Position numbers and translations under genes: made by a program. Shown piece by piece: positions 44,440 through 54,565 of a stretch of 64,000 bases of DNA; within the stretch, counting starts at the first letter, position 1, and every line of letters starts with the position of its first letter. Below the pieces are notes generated by a model. The model was not told the origin of the DNA. It did not search any database and saw only the letters and a program-made list of their open reading frames with translations. The DNA comes from Paramarasmius palmivorus. Its lineage: Eukaryota > Basidiomycota > Agaricomycetes > Agaricales > Marasmiaceae. The stretch covers positions 248,001 through 312,000 of the forward strand of contig JAYKXP010000006.1 in NCBI GenBank assembly GCA_037176845.1, written 5' to 3'.

Positions 44440-44947
44440 ATGGACCACAACCAATTCCAAATGGACAGGGTCTATCAAGACTTTTTGACTCTGTTTCCCA
44501 ACTCCACCCCGTAGGTGCCTCGTCGCATTCCCACCGTCCTAAACCTGATTGCACTGCAATCCCAGATATACAGGAATGCAACCTGCTCCGCCTATTCCAA
44601 AACACTTGCTTGACAAGCCGTGCGTTTGGGGCTATCGCCTCTCGGACGATATTTTTCATGCCTACGAACAGCCGAATCCCCCATCCAGCGAAAACAAGTT
44701 GTCTGTCAGGTATAACACAATGTTTTGGATGTGTGAAAAGCTCGGCATCAGGCCAATGCTCGATTTTGTAATGGGCGCCACGGAGGATCAGGCATACGTG
44801 ATCTGGTCCAGACATCTTCCGACTGCTAACATTGCAGCACCTGCCATACCATCAGCTGCTTCACTACAGCAACTTCGACAAGCGCTGAAGATTGAAGTAG
44901 ATGGTCAGTGGTACCTTCATCCGAGGTTCATCACGATGACTTCCTAG
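44440..44947 (+). CDS. Hypothetical protein, 150 aa
   Basis: Exons 44440-44510 and 44566-44947 give 150 aa with the intron removing an early stop (MDHNQFQMDRVYQDFLTLF, then PKHLLDKPCVWGYRLSDDIF). The composition is ordinary and globular-looking, with WGYRLSDDIFHAYE, YNTMFWMCEKLGIRPMLDF and a closing QWYLHPRF. I do not recognise a family. It has no signal peptide or membrane segment. It begins about 230 bp after ureG on the same strand. Codon use resembles neighbouring genes and the frame is closed by a clean stop, so it is probably real. Confidence 0.6.
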
Positions 44948-45447
44948 GTGTTGGCAGTCGCTAAAGTAAGTCGATTCAAGCTCAGGCTAAAAGAACATTA
45001 TATGAAGTTATTTTCAGTTTCAAAGCGTGAAATTCCACCAGACCAGTCGTTGGCTTCGATTGGGGCAGAAAGCAGGGGGAAAAGGCATCCAAATAGGTCT
45101 GGTCCTTACCCCTATCGAACTTTCAAGTTACAAACCCAGTGCCTGCGCTATTGTATGACGTACAGCAATTGGATGAACTCGGATTGGAGGCCTCACTTGG
45201 GCTTCAGCTTCCTGCTGAGACTTAAGATGGATCACCCAATGAGGTATGTACGACTCCGAGGATAGCTCAAGGTCAGCCGGGCCGATCTTCCGGCGGTGGA
45301 AGAATCTTGCCTACCACCCATAGACTTGCTTCTCGACATCCACCAACAACCGAGGTCCGAACAAGCTATTCGGATTCCACTCAAATGCCCAAATTTCGCT
45401 TGCATATAAGACTTGCCATTAGGCTTTCTTGACCAGCTACCCTGTCC
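44948..45447. other. Intergenic spacer
   Basis: About 500 bp before the sugar transporter. No exon with family support is seen; probable promoter of the transporter. Confidence 0.4.
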
Positions 45448-47399
45448 ATGGATCCCCAAAATAAGGATTACGCCAGTTGGAGCAATAATACTCATCCTCG
45501 TTGGTATAGAGATCCTGGATTGCGCAAAAATGTTGTTTGGGTCGCGCTTATGTACTTTGGCGTGTGAGTGGTTATCTCGACTTGGAATCGTGCAACTGTC
45601 TGACCTCTGCACCACACAGTTTCACGGTTGGTTACGATGGTACAGTGCTCAACGGGTTACAGTCGTTACCGCAATGGAATCAGTACTTTGGAAACCCTTC
45701 TGGAGCCACTCTAGGTCTTATGGGTGCCTGTCTGTACTTCCCAGTGATAGTGTGCGTCGAATTGTTCGCCATGATTGTCATAGGTTGACATTTATTCTCT
45801 ATAGTCTTGCACCTCTTGCCTCGTGGTTCAACGATGGAGTCGGTAGAAAGTCATCGATAGCTATAGGATCTCTGGGTGTCGTGAGTGTTCCATTCGCTTA
45901 CCGTGACAGCTCTCGAACTCAGAGCTATCCAGATTGCAGGCTCTTTACTCGGTTCTCTGGTAACAAACAAAGCCATGTTCATGGGTGGCCGTGCTGTTGT
46001 CGGCGCTTTTTCTACATTTTGTGTGGTCGGCACAGTCTGTCTCGTCAACGAACTGCTACACCCTAGGCTTCGTGGGTACGTGGTAGACTATCCATTCATT
46101 GACACCTTACCCAAATTGAATCGTTGATCATGCTCCAGCATCACAGGGGCTCTATACAACACGACTTTCTATGTGGGCAGCATGACCGCAGCTTGGATCT
46201 GTTTCGCTACTGTCTCCTGGGACTCAAATTGGGCCTGGCGGCTACCTGTACTCTGTCAAGGTTTTGGGCCCGTGATTCTTTTAGTATCTGCTTTGTTTTC
46301 TCCCGAGTCGCCTCGTTGGCTCATTAGCCGGGGCAGGTTGGATGAAGCCCGTGCTATTCTGGCAAAGTATCATGCGAACGGTGATAGAGGCGATGAACTA
46401 GTTCAGCGGGAGTTTGAAGAAATTTCTGATATCCTTCGTGCCCAAAATACTTCTTCGAGCTCTTGGGCAAGCCTCGTTAAAACTCCCGGGAATCGAAGGC
46501 GGATGGCCGTAATGACGATCATGGCGTTAGGCTCGATCCTCAACGGTGGTAGGCAGTCGTTCTTGTGTGTCGTGAGCCAAATTACTGATTTTTACTAGTT
46601 ATGATTATCGCCGCCTACCTTGTCCCGACGTTGCGTCAGGTTGGAGTGACGGACCCTGTCAAGATCGGTAAAGTTTGTCGCTATCACACGTTCATGAACT
46701 CACATTTTCGTAGCTAGTATCAACGGTGGACTAGCTGTGTTCAACTATTTGATGGCTATCGTCGGGGCCCTGTGCGTGGATTCAGTAGGCCGGAGACCTC
46801 TCTGGCTGATCTCGACATTTGGAATGCTTGTGGCTTATTGTGTTATTACGCCGTTGGCAGTACGACGCTCGTTTTTGTTGGCCAAATTGTAATCTGATCA
46901 CGACTACAGGCCTCTTTCGAACACAGACCCAATTCCAGAATCGCCAATGCTTTTATTGCAATGCTCTTTGTTTATTATGGCTTCTACGATATCGGGTGGA
47001 CACCGTTGCCGTACTTGTATGGCATGGAAATTTCGACCTATGGTATACGCGCCAAAGCAATGTCCTACTTCGCTCTCATGCAATCTATCGCGTTGGCTTT
47101 CAGTATGTATGTCAATCCGATCGCTTTGGAAGCCATTGGGGTGCGTCTGGTTCAATATTCCTTGGAGCTTCGCACTGAAACTAATACTATCTGCCTCCGA
47201 GTCCAGTGGAAATATTACGGGATACATATTGGTATTCTAGGAACCATACTTGTCTTGGTGTGGTGGTTGTTCGTCGAGACCAAGTAGGGATCATTCTTGA
47301 TTTCTGGTGAAGCTTTTGTTAACGTCTGATGACAGAGGGCATACGATTGAGCAAGTTAGTGTGTTATTCGACCAGGGGAGCGCGTTCTCTTTACTTTGA
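45448..47399 (+). CDS. MFS sugar transporter (hexose/disaccharide permease type)
   Basis: Proton-coupled plasma-membrane sugar permease with about 12 helices. Exons: 45448-45563, 45620-45751, 45805-45884, 45925-46075, 46139-46548, 46599-46667, 46714-46859, 46910-47140, 47207-47283, 47336-47399 (491 aa). Family signatures: GYDGTVLNGLQSLPQW in helix 1, DGVGRKSS in loop 2-3, GRAVVGAFSTF, PESPRWLISRGR, VDSVGRRPLW in loop 8-9 and VETKGHTIEQ after helix 12. The junction 45884/45925 is the only ambiguous one: the frame of the next exon (IQIAGSLLG) is fixed, but alternative donors 5-15 bp away would also restore it. The substrate is not determined, but the pattern is nearest lactose/hexose permeases of basidiomycetes. 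Confidence 0.9.
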
Positions 47400-48084
47400 A
47401 GCGGTACCTCGAATTAAAACTACGCGTCTCTTGTGCAATAAACGCTCGTATACCTATGATCTGGGATTGAGGGGGCCGAATAATACTTCTCGATGAATTG
47501 TCTATCGTCCAGAGTGGCGCAAAACGCCACGTCGGGCAAAGGCTTCATATAACGCTTCTCATACAGCCCATGAATGATGTCGAACCGGTGCATTACCTTG
47601 TCAGTGATGTGGGAAGGATCGCTCGCTCGTGAGCGCTGAAGCTTTCGTCCAAGAGTTGATACACATGCATGGCTTGTCTGACGGGTTAGTCACAGCGTTG
47701 CGGATTGCATGCTCGTAAACCTAGGTAGGGGATAAGTATTAGGGTGGGATATGAGCACGACGCGTCTGAGGTGCTGAGGTTGCCGAAAAGAGAGCATAAA
47801 ATCACGTTAGCGGCAGTCCCCGAGTTCTAGGCGCTCACAATAATATCAATGCCTGTAGTGCACAGCGACCAACTTGCCCTGAAAGCCTCGGCCTCAAAAC
47901 TATGCTGCATCCTCCTTCTGATTCTCTAATATGCTTCCGCTGCAGATCCTCATTCAGTGGTCCGAGCAGTTTCTTATTGACATGCCAGCAGTGTAAAAAA
48001 ACCACTCATCACAGTAAGTTCGTGCTCTTGTATTCTTGCTGTAGATCTTACTTATCATATCCGTAAGCTTGCTACGAACCCCCA
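47400..48084. other. Intergenic spacer
   Basis: About 690 bp. A GATCGCTCGCTCGTGAGCG stretch near 47620 can form a short hairpin. Nothing supports a gene. Confidence 0.4.
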
Positions 48085-48754
48085 ATGACAGAAGATCAAT
48101 TAATCAAACTGCTCAGTGCTACAGTTGAGTCTATCCAAAATGGTGATTGGAGCGCATCCGCAGCAACGGTCAAGACATGGCGTTGCCAACGATGCGCTTC
48201 AAAGGCGGAAAGGGAGACTTCTGCGTCCTTTCGAAACACAGAAGGTATCGTTACGTGTTATCGTTTATTTTCTAGATCTCAGCTGCTAGACAGTAATCGA
48301 AATAAACTCCGACTCCGAGCCCGAAAACACAGCTACACGCGCCCTCGCAAAGCAGCCGGACGATGAAGTGATTGTAGTCGACTCGGGCTCCGACTCTGAT
48401 TCAGCACTTGAATTATTACCCACTCCCCCAAGAAATAAGGCACGGCCGCGTCCACATCCTTCCAAACACACATCCTCCACTTTACCCAACAACCAACTGA
48501 CTGTAACGCCGCATGAACCGTTGCCATTAGGAGATCACTGGACTCTGACACCTGAGCCAATGGCCTCAGTGATTACCCGGCCGAAACCGTCTTCAGAGTA
48601 TTATTCTCTATGCCCTCAGTGGATGCGTTCGACTCTTCAGGGCCCTAGACCCACTTCTGCGCAACGCCGAAATCACACAAGCGGTCGATTGAAGAAACCA
48701 GCGGTAAAATTGGATAGCTCGGAGCTGAACCTTGACCTCCTTCAGCTATGCTGA
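48085..48754 (+). CDS. Small acidic protein with two SUMO-interaction-like motifs
   Basis: Exons 48085-48244 and 48294-48754 give 206 aa. The N terminus is helical and carries a Cys-x-x-Cys (TWRCQRCAS). The middle has two hydrophobic-acidic clusters, VIEINSDSEPE and EVIVVDSGSDSDS, that fit the SUMO-interaction motif pattern of four residues with three Val/Ile next to Asp/Glu/Ser. The rest is Pro/Ser-rich, ending in a leucine-rich LNLDLLQL. I do not recognise an orthologue. It is convergent with the capping-protein gene, 82 bp apart. The intron is supported by the frame switch into the first cluster. Confidence 0.62.
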
Positions 48755-48836
48755 CGAAAGACAGAAACGGAAGCCGTGCCACTCGGTGATTCCAAGAAAC
48801 TTGGTTGATGTACGATACAAAATACAGCTAATTTCT

Positions 48837-50084
48837 CTATGCAGCTCCAAAGTTTCCTTTGCTTGACGATAGCTCCGCACCCAGTTTGTATCCAAGTACC
48901 TGTACATATTTAGCGTGTAGATTATTGTTAATACATGAGTTGTACATGCCTTATCCCAATCTAGTTTTTGTCTTGTCATGGGTAACGCGCGCCTCAAGCT
49001 CTTGAAAGTCTTCTCAGACATCTCGTGGTAAGTGTCATTGAGTGATGTCTGGTATTTGCCTTCCTCCGTCTCGATCAGAGCAAGGATTTTCGACGCAGCG
49101 TTGTTGGGAGGAGAGGTAACGATGGCAGACGTCAGCGGGATAGAAATGGTGTGTGTCGTTGACAATTGGACCTAGAGATCGAGCTAAGTTGGTGAAATTT
49201 GGTATGCCGGGAGATGACAGACGTTTCCTTGTTCATAATAATGAACATTCGTGAGGATCTTGCCTTGGATTGAGTTATCGTCTAGGTTCACTATGTATTC
49301 TGATCGCCATCGCCCAGACCTTCGGAAGTGAGCAACCTTGCCTGACCCAAGTAGAAGGACCATACCAGTAGTTCGAAGGGTTGTACTTGTTCGCGACAAT
49401 TTGGATGATATATTTATTGGCCGTATCTTTCGCGGAGAACACGGAGCTGACACCGTCATGGAAATGCGCAGCTAGATACGCGATCGTTGACTTTTCTAGC
49501 GCAGAACTAGATGAGACTTGCATAAGTTGTGTATGCGTATCGGGCGATGGAGACAGACCGTAATGGTTCCGCATTTTCGTCAAGCTCAGCAGTTTGAGGA
49601 TCGGTTGCTTCCTGCAAGGCGTCATAAACTCAGCAAGGCAGTCGACGTAGTCGAGAGGATGAACAGACGCACCAAAGTCAAATGATTGAATACAAAACTC
49701 GTCTTTGAACGAGGATCCAGCCACCTCTCCTCTCCGTCCTCTGATCCAGGTATCCTAGCAGCTTCGCTGATGACAGACTACGCCAAATACCCTCAATAAG
49801 AATCCCACTTCGACAGGGAACAAGCAACCTACTTGGTGTTCCGTGCCAGGTACATCTACCGTGATAAATTGTTCCAGGTTGTACTCTCGGAGTGCTGGTA
49901 GAACACCTTCTTGCAGTGAATCGTCGTCAGAGATGATATTGCGAACGTCTGTAGGGAGAATGAGGGATCGTAGGGGACTTCTAGTGTGCGCCAGTTAGCT
50001 ACCGTTCAGAACATCGTTGATCTCTCCAGGAGGTGACTGCAGAAGAAAGCCACTGGCTGCTTCAATACGAGCATTGGCATCCAT
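48837..50084 (-). CDS. CAP1: F-actin-capping protein subunit alpha
   Basis: With the beta subunit it caps actin-filament barbed ends. Exons: 50084-50003, 49948-49833, 49777-49673, 49611-49559, 49506-49366, 49319-49223, 49171-48950, 48899-48837 (292 aa, family length about 285). Family landmarks: FLLQSPPGEINDVLNDVRNI at residue 12, LREYNLEQFITVDVPG, DPRSKTSFVFNHLTLEATDP, SALEKSTIAYLAAHF, NYWSGRWRSEYIVNL and HYYEQGNVQLSTTHTI. The last intron begins GC (AAG|GCATGT) and joins DWDK to VLGYKLGAEL. The tail ends GNFGAA. Confidence 0.95.
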
Positions 50085-50267
50085 GTCGATGAGGGGTGAT
50101 GAGGGACGGAAGCTCAAAAGTGAAAGTGGAAATGGCGATCAGGTTCAAGTTATATTCCCTTGTTCGGCGTCTCCCTTCAAGTGGGACTTCCGCGATCCCA
50201 CATTGACACAATTAAAGGCATTCAATAATATATGATAGTAAGATGATTACAGATTACAGCGATAGCA

Positions 50268-52101
50268 TTACAGTCTCGCGCCGCTGGAAATATTATGAGT
50301 TCTACACCATTCGTCGGTGACCACGTCGACATCGTAGCTAAAGCTGGCGGCTAGTTTAGATTTATCTGCCCAAGGATTGATAGAGTGAGAAGCTTCGGGC
50401 CCCGAAAGTTTTTCGTTGATGGCCTGTTGCATCGCCAAACGCATAGAAGTATCTCTCGCTTCTTGCTCTGGCCCGTCTGGTATGTGGTATAGAGTACGAT
50501 TCTCGAACGCTCCCTTCTGCATTGCAGTGACGCGGGACATCCGAATATCTTCATATGCCTTGAGAATATCATGTATTTGTGATCTGTCAGAAAGCCGCGA
50601 AAAGAGGTTCCCAAGGACAGTGGCGTCTTCAATCTTCAATGCAATATATGTATAAGCCAATTAGCGTAAGCAAATTCAGAGAACAACTTACTGCCATCGC
50701 AGCACCTTGCGCTCTGTAGGGCTAGAGAGACGATACGCGGTCAGAAAACCTTTTAATTCCAGCACTCTTGTCGACTGTACAAACCAATATAGGGTGGCAC
50801 GCATCACCCAGTAAGACGACCTTCCCTGCAGAGTGGGTCCATTCTTTGAGGGGTGCTGGTATGACTAGTTTACTCTTCAACACGCGAGGCATGCGGTCAA
50901 TAAGTTTCGTGAGCCTATACGAGTTTAGCATGGGCGAGAATGTCAGAAGGCATATATGCAGTAAGAACGCACGTACCGAGACTCCCATCCAGTGAATGTC
51001 TCTCGAACATCTTCAACTTTCCCTTCCGCGGTCCACGAGTAGGTAGACCCATCATCCGGTGCAATAAGTACCATGTTGTATTCTTTCCCGTTGCGCTGAT
51101 GAAAATTCGTCAAAAGAAATGCAAGTAGAAAGTATCAAGACGTACCACACGATAGCCCATAATGTGCCTGTAAGGTCCCATCCAGCAGGTCAAGCGGGGA
51201 TTCTCGATCAAATCTCGTAGTTCAGGGTCATCCATCATAGTTGACGCAGGGATAAGAGCCCTGAAAGCCATGTCTCCCAAAGGGACCGACAGAGGAATCT
51301 TTGACTCTCCAATGATCGAACGCCGAACGACGCTGTGTATCCCGTCTGCACCCATGATCAAATCGGCAAAAATAGTTTCTCCAGAGACCAGTGTAACAGA
51401 AGGAGTGTCAGGATCAACAGACTGGACCTTTGCCCCCAGCCTTAGATCCATGAATGGTTTTGCAATAGAGAATAGCATTTCATGGAGTTGTTGGCGCTGT
51501 CATATCATCAGACTACATTTCGAGACAAAAAGGGCGGACGAACGTGGATGACTTGCCATGGTGCACCATGATCACGAACCATCTTCTCTCCTAGCATCGC
51601 CAAGCCGACTAGTTCGGCTGTATCGTCTATGGATAGGCATAGTGAGGGGTCCCATTGTTGCAAAACAAAGATGAGACCTACATCTTACATACGTGAACGC
51701 CTTTGGTTGGTCATTCTGTGTCAGATGTTCGAGAGTGGGACCAAGCCCCCATCGGATGAGCAGTCGAGAGAGATCTAGTATGGCTTGTCAGTTCGTTACT
51801 GTTGTGGTAGATGATATATAGACACGGACTGGGGCAAATTTGAATGCCTGCACCAACTTCCTCAAGCACTGGGGAGCTATCCAATACTACGATTTCATGA
51901 CCCGCTTGTCCCAAACAGTACGCAGCAGCCAAACCACCCAAACCACATCCGACCTAAAAGAAGGGTTAGGCCATGTCGAAGATCAGAGTTGACACGCACG
52001 ACCAAGATTTTCAAACGCTCCTTTGCCTTTCTTCCGTCGTATATCACAGGTTTCTCAATATTTGGAGTAGTGGACCTTGCATCTTGAATAGCAGTCTCCA
52101 T
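50268..52101 (-). CDS. FAD-dependent monooxygenase (salicylate-hydroxylase-like, group A)
   Basis: NAD(P)H-dependent aromatic hydroxylase type. Exons: 52101-52000, 51953-51830, 51774-51682, 51617-51544, 51496-51146, 51095-50977, 50914-50785, 50721-50692, 50633-50268 (462 aa). Motifs: VVGCGLGGLAAAYCLGQAGH (Rossmann GxGxxG), CPNLSRLLIRWGL, APWQVIHRQQLHEML, MGADGIHSVVRRSI (DG motif), VVLLGDACHPILPYRAQGAA (GD motif) and IEDATVLGNL. A 35-residue N-terminal extension precedes the flavin fold. The joins at 51830/51774 and 51682/51617 were chosen because only they keep CPNLSRL and SELVGLAML in frame. The substrate is not known. The Dal5-type permease 2.5 kb away on the same strand may import related compounds, but this is conjecture. 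Confidence 0.9.
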
Positions 52102-52611
52102 GGTAAACGGGGAAAAACTTGGCAGGAACCGTTAGATATAACATAGCTGGTGCTGGAATGGGGATAAATGGAAGTCATTTGGCGATATAACCAGAAAAGT
52201 ATTGGGCTTGATCATGATGTGGCGAGAATGGAGAGTAGTAAGTAATACGCTGTTGTTTCGGAGTCCGCTTGGTCGGTCAATGGATTATTTGCGCTCCATA
52301 CCGGCAAGAAGCTTCAAGCCCAACGGGTGTAAGGAAACAGCGGTTCTTTCACCGTGCCGAACATTGCCTGTGGTAGTAGAAGAGTAACAAAGGAGGTTAG
52401 TAAGCGTTCAAGCGCTCTATCTCCTGACATTCAATTGCAATGACTTGCATATCAAACTATCAACATTTCAATTCTACATTTCAGATTCTCGTAAAGCCAA
52501 GTGGAGGAGGATACGCCGCTCCTGATCGTAAGGGACACAGGTAGGTTATGGAAGTCTTTACTTCTCCAACACAACATTCCGTGTTAAGCTTATGTACAAG
52601 TATTCTGCCCC
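52102..52611. other. Spacer upstream of the monooxygenase
   Basis: About 510 bp between the monooxygenase start and the permease-tail pseudogene. It contains the monooxygenase promoter; no gene seen. Confidence 0.4.
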
Positions 52612-52876
52612 TTAGGAATACATAGCGAGGGTCCCAGTCGGGGATTTCGGGCTCCTAGGTGAGTTTTCCCTTTTCTTCCTCGGACATCTCAGCTAAACGC
52701 TGGGCGTTACGCTTGTTTTTTTGCAGCAAGAAGCGTACGCAATACAAAGGTCGTGTTAAGTCAAAAAAGTGAGCCAAATTTATCGAAAATGGTGACCAAA
52801 GCGCACTAACGCAGCCGAGATGGCACGTCCCTTTCGGAACTGCGTTTCCGGATCACAGTAAATTTGCGGAGATGCA
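52612..52876 (-). pseudogene. Decayed copy of the last two exons of the Dal5-type permease
   Basis: Homologous to 54566-54850 in the intact permease gene. The stretch 52876-52811 matches the 66-nt penultimate exon in length and retains both splice sites (ASPQIYCDPETQFRKG against ASPQIYFDPETQFRKG). The last-exon part reads KRNAQRLAEMSEEEKGKL then a stop where the intact gene has Ser-Gln, followed by EIPDWDPRYVF. There is also a one-base insertion in the A-run before KRNA, and no AG acceptor is left at the expected place. These breaks mark it as non-functional on its own. Confidence 0.8.
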
Positions 52877-52893
52877 CTAAGAAACAAGATGAG

Positions 52894-53564
52894 TCATTGT
52901 TTTGCAATTATGACTGACATGGATGTATCGACTGAGTAGTAGTCGTGATGGGGACAGACGATAGCTTTGAACTTTGATGGTGTTGGTTTGGGAGGTATGG
53001 CGTCGTCGTCAAAGTCCAATTCAATAGGACGCTCCATCGTACCAAGTGTAGATGGTATAGTTTTGGCGTTATTCTTGGCTAGGCCAACGGTGGCTCCCTT
53101 CCGCTCAACCTGCGGCGCAGCTGTAAAGTACTGGGCAAGATGGTGAGCATGCGACATTTGCTATAGTGTGCATATATGCGTACCTGGGAGATAGTTGTCC
53201 GTCTGTTGGTGCCCGAGGACCCGACCTCGATACTACGCGCGTTATTTGGGACTGGTTTCTGAGCCAAAGACGGATCAGAGGTGTATACATTCCAGACTAG
53301 ACTTAGGAGCGTACCAATACTTGTCTTGGTCGTTTACTACCTGCCTGCGGCGAGCCCTTGAGGTATGATCAGGCAACGGTAACGAGAAAGGCAGAGGGTG
53401 AACATACCCCTTCGATGGGTCTCTTGCTACCCAAGGAGATCGCCTCGCGTCTATGTCTCTTGCTCTGGTCATTCGCGTCCTACGCGCAAATGACCTTGAT
53501 CAGAGAGATGCAGGAAGGATAGATTAAGAATGAGACAAACCTCTTCATCGTGAGGTCTCTTCAT
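52894..53564 (-). CDS. Small basic hypothetical protein, 149 aa
   Basis: Exons: 53564-53541, 53479-53408, 53356-53315, 53258-53184, 53130-52894 (149 aa). The start MKRPHDEE is followed by lysine/arginine clusters resembling nuclear localisation signals (SKRHRREAISLGSKRP, GSKRPRQVLV), then LAKNNAKTIPSTLG and an acidic ELDFDDDAIPP segment. No family was recognised. Five in-phase exons with regular introns support a real gene. The final exon may instead splice at its GTCAGT donor into the permease-tail pseudogene just downstream, giving a different C terminus. Confidence 0.55.
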
Positions 53565-54565
53565 GTGGATACCGGAGTGTATGATTATCGAGGTAGAGGT
53601 AGAAGGAGAGGTATGCGACTGTAGGGCTTATATAACCCCAAAGCAGGAAGTAGAACGCGTGAATTGACCGTGACGCAGACGCGCTTGTCATTGTACCGCC
53701 GTCTGCGTTCCAGTACGACCTCTCGTCTTTCCCTTGACCGTATCCGAAACATGGCACTGGCGCTACAAGGTGATGGTTATGGTTGAAGAGGTCCCTTACA
53801 CGTAAAAAAAGGTATTGCCGTTATGCCTCGAGGCCATTCCCGTATCTAATCGCCAGATGGACAACGGCGTTGGAGTGCCTCGAGAAGACCCTTGCTAGCA
53901 CTTTCAATGCGACGAATGCTTTGGACTGCGGTATGGGAATCCTATTCAGCTGCATCCATAGATTAAAAACAAAAAATCAACGCACCTAACGTTACACGGT
54001 AGGTGATAGCTGTGGAATATCGTCCGACTATTGCATGCAGCGACTCGTGGTACGTGCCATAACTTTAGTCCTGGCGGGCTGGGATACCCATTATTTCCTG
54101 TATAATGCTCACTACACCCAACAGGAGCACTGTCGGGCCTTGGAGGGGACGTATGGTTTGGGTGCACTTTAGGGTTGTTTGAGAACCGATAGTGTAAGGA
54201 AGATGTACTCACCTCGGAGACTATAACAATGAATCGACCTTCTTTCCCTCGTCCTATTGAAGCATAAGCTGATGGCTGTTGTGTGAGCGGTTGTTCAGTT
54301 ATGTTTGTTCAACTCTTGTCAGGGAGCCGTGGTGAAAACATGCCATAAAGGGAAAATGTTGCCATGCAAGTTACGATATTCAGCACCCTTAAATTTCCTT
54401 AAACCAGATCCCATAAGTACTCGTTAATATTTTTATTTCATGACCTTATGCAGAATCTGAAACGAAAGATGCATTCGTGGTCGTCTCTCTACAAACGCCC
54501 TCCATTCGTGTAGAAACTGACATATAATACGTACTGCCAATACCTCTACGCCATCAGCGAGTACC
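53565..54565. other. Spacer between small basic gene and permease 3' end
   Basis: About 1 kb. The half next to 53564 probably contains that gene's promoter. No exon with coding support and no repeat longer than a few words was seen. Confidence 0.4.

Noticed and set aside
45413..46066. 217-codon open frame through the sugar transporter
   Set aside because: It reads through two introns and leaves the transporter frame after 45884; the spliced frame restores all MFS motifs.
52001..52101. Separate small gene at the monooxygenase N terminus
   Set aside because: The exon joins in phase to the GxGxxG exon, so it is the first exon of the monooxygenase.
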